Positions 60,718 to 64,000 of a DNA stretch of 64,000 bases are shown piece by piece. The stretch covers positions 1 through 64,000 of the forward strand of contig NZ_CANRNX010000004.1 of the NCBI RefSeq assembly GCF_947632075.1. The letters run 5' to 3'. This DNA comes from an uncultured Flavobacterium sp. GTDB taxonomy: Bacteria; Bacteroidota; Bacteroidia; Flavobacteriales; Flavobacteriaceae. Position numbers and translations under genes: made by a program. How positions within the stretch are numbered: position 1 is the first letter of the stretch; every line of letters begins with the position of its first letter. Below the pieces are notes generated by a model, which worked only from the letters and a program-made list of their open reading frames with translations, did no database searches and was not told where the DNA came from.

Positions 60718-62874
60718 ATGAAAAAATTAGTTCTAATCTTCACAATGGCTTTAATGGCATTACCATTAAAAGTAAAAGCTGATGAAGGTATGTGGTTTTT
60801 AATGTTCATTGAACGTTTAAATCACCGCGATATGCAAAAAATGGGTCTTCAGTTAACTGCTGAAGAAATTTACAGCATCAATAACCATTCATTAAAAGAT
60901 GCAATTGTTCAATTTGATGGAGGTTGTACAGCTGAAATTATTTCTAATCAAGGATTGGTTTTAACAAACCACCACTGTGGATATGATAAAATTGCTGAGT
61001 TATCAACTCCAGAAGATGATATTTTAACTAACGGATTTTGGGCTAAAAACAAAACTGAAGAACGTGCTCCAAAAGAAATCTCTGTTCGTTTCTTCGTTCG
61101 TATGGATGATGTTACTAAACGTATTTTAGGAGTTACAAACCCAAACATGACAGAAGCTGAGCGCGAAAAAGCGATCAAAGCTGAAATTGCTAAAATTGAA
61201 GAAGAAAATAATGAAGGCGGAAAATATACTGTTTCAGTTCGTTCTTTTTTCCAAGGAAATGAATATTACTATTTCGTTTATCAAGATTTTGAAGATGTTC
61301 GTTTAGTAGGAACACCTCCAAATGCAATTGGTAAATTCGGTGGAGATACTGATAACTGGGAATGGCCACGTCATACAGGAGACTTCTCGTTATTCCGTGT
61401 TTACACTGATAATGATGGTAACCCAGCTCCTTACTCACCAGAAAATATTCCAATGAAACCTAAGCATCATTTACCAGTTTCTATGGCGGGTATTGATGAA
61501 GGTGATTTTTCAATGATTTTAGGATATCCTGGTCGTACCAACCGTTGGATGCCAGCTCAAGGAATCTCTCAAAATGTTTATTTTGCTTATCCTGCTTGGG
61601 TTGAAGGTTCAAGACTTGGAATGGATGTAATGAAAAAGCACATGGATCAGAATGATCAAGTACGTTTAAATTACGCAAGTAAATATGCAAGTGTTGCTAA
61701 CTATTGGAAAAACCGTCAAGGTATGATTGATGCTTTAAAAGAGCACAAAACTGTAGATAAGAAAACTAAAGAAGAAAAAGATTTCAATAAGTGGGCAAAT
61801 AAAAAAGCAAATAAAGCGACTTACGGTGATGTAATTGAAAATATTAATAAATATTATGCAGCAACAAACGAAAAAGCACGTCATGATAATTATTTAATGT
61901 TAGCTCTAGTCCGTACATCAGATATGGGAGCTTTACCATACAGCTTTGGAAATGCATTCTTACAATATGCTGAAGCTGATGCAGAAACGAAAGCTCAAAT
62001 GAAACCTGTATTAGAAAATGCAATTAAGGAATCATACGCTACTATTTACATGCCTTTAGAAGAAGAAATGTTAGCAAGACAATTAAATTTATATGCTACA
62101 AAATCTACAGGTTATGATATTGCACCTTATGTAAAAGAAGTTGGTTCAAAATCAAATAACGATTTTACAGCTTACATTAATAATGCTTTTGCAAATAGTA
62201 TTTTCTCTTCAGAACAAAAAGCTTTAGCTTATTTAGAAAATCCAAATGCAGAATTAGTAAGCAACGACGAATTGTTTAAGTTATCATCTGACTTAGTAAG
62301 ACAATACAATACTGTTCCTGAAAATATTAAAGCGTTACAAAACGATTATCAAAAATCTTATCGTTTATTAGTTGACGGATTAAGAAAAGCAAATCCAGAT
62401 AAAAAATATTATCCAGATGCCAACTCAACGTTACGTTTAACTTATGGTACAGTTCGTGATTTACCAAGAGGAAACAAAGTTAACGATGCAAAAGAAAACT
62501 GGTACACAACTTTAGAAGGAACTATTGCTAAACATAAAGCAGGTGACGAAGAGTTCGAAAATCCACAACGTTTAATTGATTTATACAACGCTAAAGATTA
62601 CGGACCTTATGCTGATAAAGACGGAACTTTACACGTAAACTTCTTAACAGATCATGATATTACAGGTGGTAACTCTGGTTCTCCAGTTTTAAACGGAAAA
62701 GGTGAATTAATTGGTTTAGCTTTCGACGGAAACATTGAAGCTATGGCTGGTGACGTAATCTTTGATCCAGAATTACAACGTACAATTAACGTTGATATTC
62801 GTTACGTATTATTCATTATCGATAAATACGCAGGTGCAACAAACTTAATTGAAGAAATGACTATTGTGAAGTAA
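60718..62874 (+). CDS. S46-family dipeptidyl-peptidase (DPP7 type)
   Basis: Periplasmic serine exopeptidase of 718 residues that releases dipeptides from oligopeptides. The signal peptide (MKKLVLIFTMALMALPLKVKA) precedes DEGMWF. Catalytic parts are His85 in LTNHHCGYD, Asp in FGGDTDNWEWPRHTGDFS, and Ser653 in GGNSGSPVLN. The S1-pocket residue in LAFDGNIEAMAGD is Gly671, as in DPP7 (hydrophobic P1), where DPP11 has Arg (acidic P1). The identification is based on recalled P. gingivalis sequences. It supports growth on peptides. TATCTTCG (60686-60693) is one base off the -7 consensus. A terminator follows. Confidence 0.94.
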   Translation: MKKLVLIFTMALMALPLKVKADEGMWFLMFIERLNHRDMQKMGLQLTAEEIYSINNHSLKDAIVQFDGGCTAEIISNQGLVLTNHHCGYDKIAELSTPEDDILTNGFWAKNKTEERAPKEISVRFFVRMDDVTKRILGVTNPNMTEAEREKAIKAEIAKIEEENNEGGKYTVSVRSFFQGNEYYYFVYQDFEDVRLVGTPPNAIGKFGGDTDNWEWPRHTGDFSLFRVYTDNDGNPAPYSPENIPMKPKHHLPVSMAGIDEGDFSMILGYPGRTNRWMPAQGISQNVYFAYPAWVEGSRLGMDVMKKHMDQNDQVRLNYASKYASVANYWKNRQGMIDALKEHKTVDKKTKEEKDFNKWANKKANKATYGDVIENINKYYAATNEKARHDNYLMLALVRTSDMGALPYSFGNAFLQYAEADAETKAQMKPVLENAIKESYATIYMPLEEEMLARQLNLYATKSTGYDIAPYVKEVGSKSNNDFTAYINNAFANSIFSSEQKALAYLENPNAELVSNDELFKLSSDLVRQYNTVPENIKALQNDYQKSYRLLVDGLRKANPDKKYYPDANSTLRLTYGTVRDLPRGNKVNDAKENWYTTLEGTIAKHKAGDEEFENPQRLIDLYNAKDYGPYADKDGTLHVNFLTDHDITGGNSGSPVLNGKGELIGLAFDGNIEAMAGDVIFDPELQRTINVDIRYVLFIIDKYAGATNLIEEMTIVK

Positions 62875-62896
62875 TTCATTTTATAAATAAATTTTA

Positions 62897-62930
62897 AAAA
62901 CCGTTTCAGTTTATCCTGAAGCGGTTTTTT
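62897..62930 (+). terminator. Terminator of the S46 peptidase gene
   Basis: AAAACCGTTTCAG pairs with CTGAAGCGGTTTT (one G-U pair), followed by TT and AT-rich sequence. Confidence 0.88.
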
Positions 62931-62957
62931 ATGCGTTTATTTTCGTAAATTTAGTCT

Positions 62958-63956
62958 ATGAAAAAAATCTATTGCCTTTTAACTCTATTGATATTTTTAA
63001 GTTGTTCAAAGAAAGAAAATGACATTCAAACATCATTCTATTATTGGAAAACCAATTTTAATGTAGATGCGTCTGAAGTCGATTTCTTACAGCAAAACGA
63101 TATCAATAAAATGTACGTTCGGTATTTTGATGTGGTTTTAAAAGGTGGAATTCCAATTCCAAATTCAGCAATAACTTTCGATTCAATTCCTAACAATCTT
63201 CAAATCACACCAGTTGTTTACATTAAGAATGAAGTAGTTTTAAAACCCAATTTAAATGTAAAAGAATTGGCATCTCAAATGGTAAATTACATAGGGCAAA
63301 TTAATGAAGCTAATCACATTAGTATAAATGAAATTCAGCTTGATTGCGATTGGAGCTTAAACAGCAAGAATCATTTTTTTGCTTTAGTTGACGAAATAAA
63401 AAAGCAAACCAAATTAAAAATGAGTGCAACCATTCGATTGCATCAAGTTAAATATTTTGAAAAAACAGGAGTTCCAAATGTAGATGAAGGTGTTTTGATG
63501 TATTACAATATGGGAATAATTTCTGCCGATTCGTTAAATTCAATTTATGATCGCGAAGTTGCTCTGAAATATATTAATACATTAAATCGTTATCCGTTGA
63601 AATTAAACATCGCGTTGCCCGTGTACTCTTGGCTGGTTCATACCCGAAATAAAAGGCCGATAAACTTAATAAGTCGAATAAGAACAGAGCAATTAGATAC
63701 CATTTCAAATTTCAAAAAGATTGATAACAACCGTTATTTAGTTTTAGAACCAACTTCACGATTTGGAACCTACTTTAAGAAAAACGATTTACTTAAAATT
63801 GAACACACAACTGCAGAACAAGTTCAAGAAATGATTTCAGATTTGAGTAAGAACATGAATGAAAAACCAAACGATATTATTTTCTACGATTTCGATAAAA
63901 CCAATACCAACAACTATGAAAATGAATTTTTTAAAAAAATGCTTCGTAGCTTTTAG
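62958..63956 (+). CDS. Hypothetical lipoprotein, TIM-barrel-like
   Basis: A lipoprotein of 332 residues with lipobox FLSC. Alternating strand-helix segments resemble a TIM barrel of the glycoside-hydrolase-like type: FYYWKTNFNVD, NKMYVRYFDVV, INEIQLDCDWS, LKMSATIRLHQ, EGVLMYYNMG, LNIALPVYSW, DIIFYDFDKTN. The acidic residues at strand ends (DCDWS) could be catalytic, but this is not proven. Its 3' end overlaps the start of the next gene by 35 nt in another frame, so the two are surely co-transcribed and probably coupled in translation. Confidence 0.75.
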   Translation: MKKIYCLLTLLIFLSCSKKENDIQTSFYYWKTNFNVDASEVDFLQQNDINKMYVRYFDVVLKGGIPIPNSAITFDSIPNNLQITPVVYIKNEVVLKPNLNVKELASQMVNYIGQINEANHISINEIQLDCDWSLNSKNHFFALVDEIKKQTKLKMSATIRLHQVKYFEKTGVPNVDEGVLMYYNMGIISADSLNSIYDREVALKYINTLNRYPLKLNIALPVYSWLVHTRNKRPINLISRIRTEQLDTISNFKKIDNNRYLVLEPTSRFGTYFKKNDLLKIEHTTAEQVQEMISDLSKNMNEKPNDIIFYDFDKTNTNNYENEFFKKMLRSF

Positions 63957-64000
63957 TGCAACTGCCATTTTTGGTTACGGAATCTACGCTTACGGCTGTG
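63922..64000 (+). CDS. Start of an exported protein gene (cut by window end)
   Basis: Only 26 codons are visible: MNFLKKCFVAFSATAIFGYG followed by IYAYGC. This is a signal peptide with a possible lipoprotein cysteine. The start overlaps the preceding lipoprotein gene by 35 nt. Open to the end of the window without a stop. No family can be named from this fragment. Confidence 0.65.
   Translation, partial: MNFLKKCFVAFSATAIFGYGIYAYGC

Overview
The window looks like a chromosomal stretch of a low-GC Flavobacteriaceae bacterium (Flavobacterium or a close relative). The evidence is the very AT-rich sequence, SusC/SusD and TonB-dependent receptors, type IX secretion (T9SS) sorting domains of both A and B type, PorP/SprF, an S46 dipeptidyl-peptidase, and Bacteroidetes-type promoters (-7 element TAnnTTTG) placed 10-50 nt before many start codons. 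I saw no rRNA, tRNA, insertion sequence, phage gene or CRISPR array.

Layout. 0.1-3 kb: gcvP (-). 3.1-6.9 kb: TonB receptor plus DUF4374 lipoprotein, resembling the XusAB xenosiderophore pair (+). 7-8.9 kb: OmpA lipoprotein, a degenerate UbiA-like membrane protein and a small lipoprotein (+). 8.9-17.5 kb: a 2876-residue T9SS surface protein built of FN3, jelly-roll and Ig-like repeats (-). 17.8-22 kb: osmC-like/rsmI/hypothetical operon (-), then tdk and a succinate-semialdehyde dehydrogenase (+). 22-32.5 kb: a surface/secretion cluster (-) with an OmpA/PD40 protein, PorP/SprF, a type-B CTD protein, a 1228-residue secreted protein and two VGIGTP-type secreted proteins. One of those two is interrupted by a single in-frame TAA. 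32.9-44.2 kb: housekeeping and small genes (enoyl-CoA hydratase, AlkB, exported glutaminase, leucyl aminopeptidase, NlpE-like lipoprotein, aldehyde dehydrogenase, CPA1 antiporter, M3 peptidase). 44.3-50.8 kb: SusD/SusC (-) divergent from a calcineurin-type phosphoesterase (+). 50.8-54.4 kb: purK and purE (-) with an AAA ATPase plus HNH nuclease pair embedded between them. 54.6-59.2 kb: acetyltransferase and HEAT-like protein (-), then hpt, adk, CNNM/CBS protein and obgE (+). 59.3-64 kb: a hypothetical secreted protein, a DPP7-type S46 peptidase, a lipoprotein and the start of one more gene.

Main points of interest. The ATPase-HNH pair has the architecture of a Septu (PtuAB) anti-phage system. 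It sits collinearly inside the purK-purE transcription unit with no terminator and no recognisable promoter of its own, so a defence module appears to be expressed from a housekeeping purine promoter. The 22-30.7 kb cluster looks like a dedicated secretion/display unit: a type-B CTD substrate, its SprF-like partner and a PorE-like peptidoglycan anchor. The giant surface protein shows a two-module (A/B) super-repeat, which points to duplication of a 150-residue pair.
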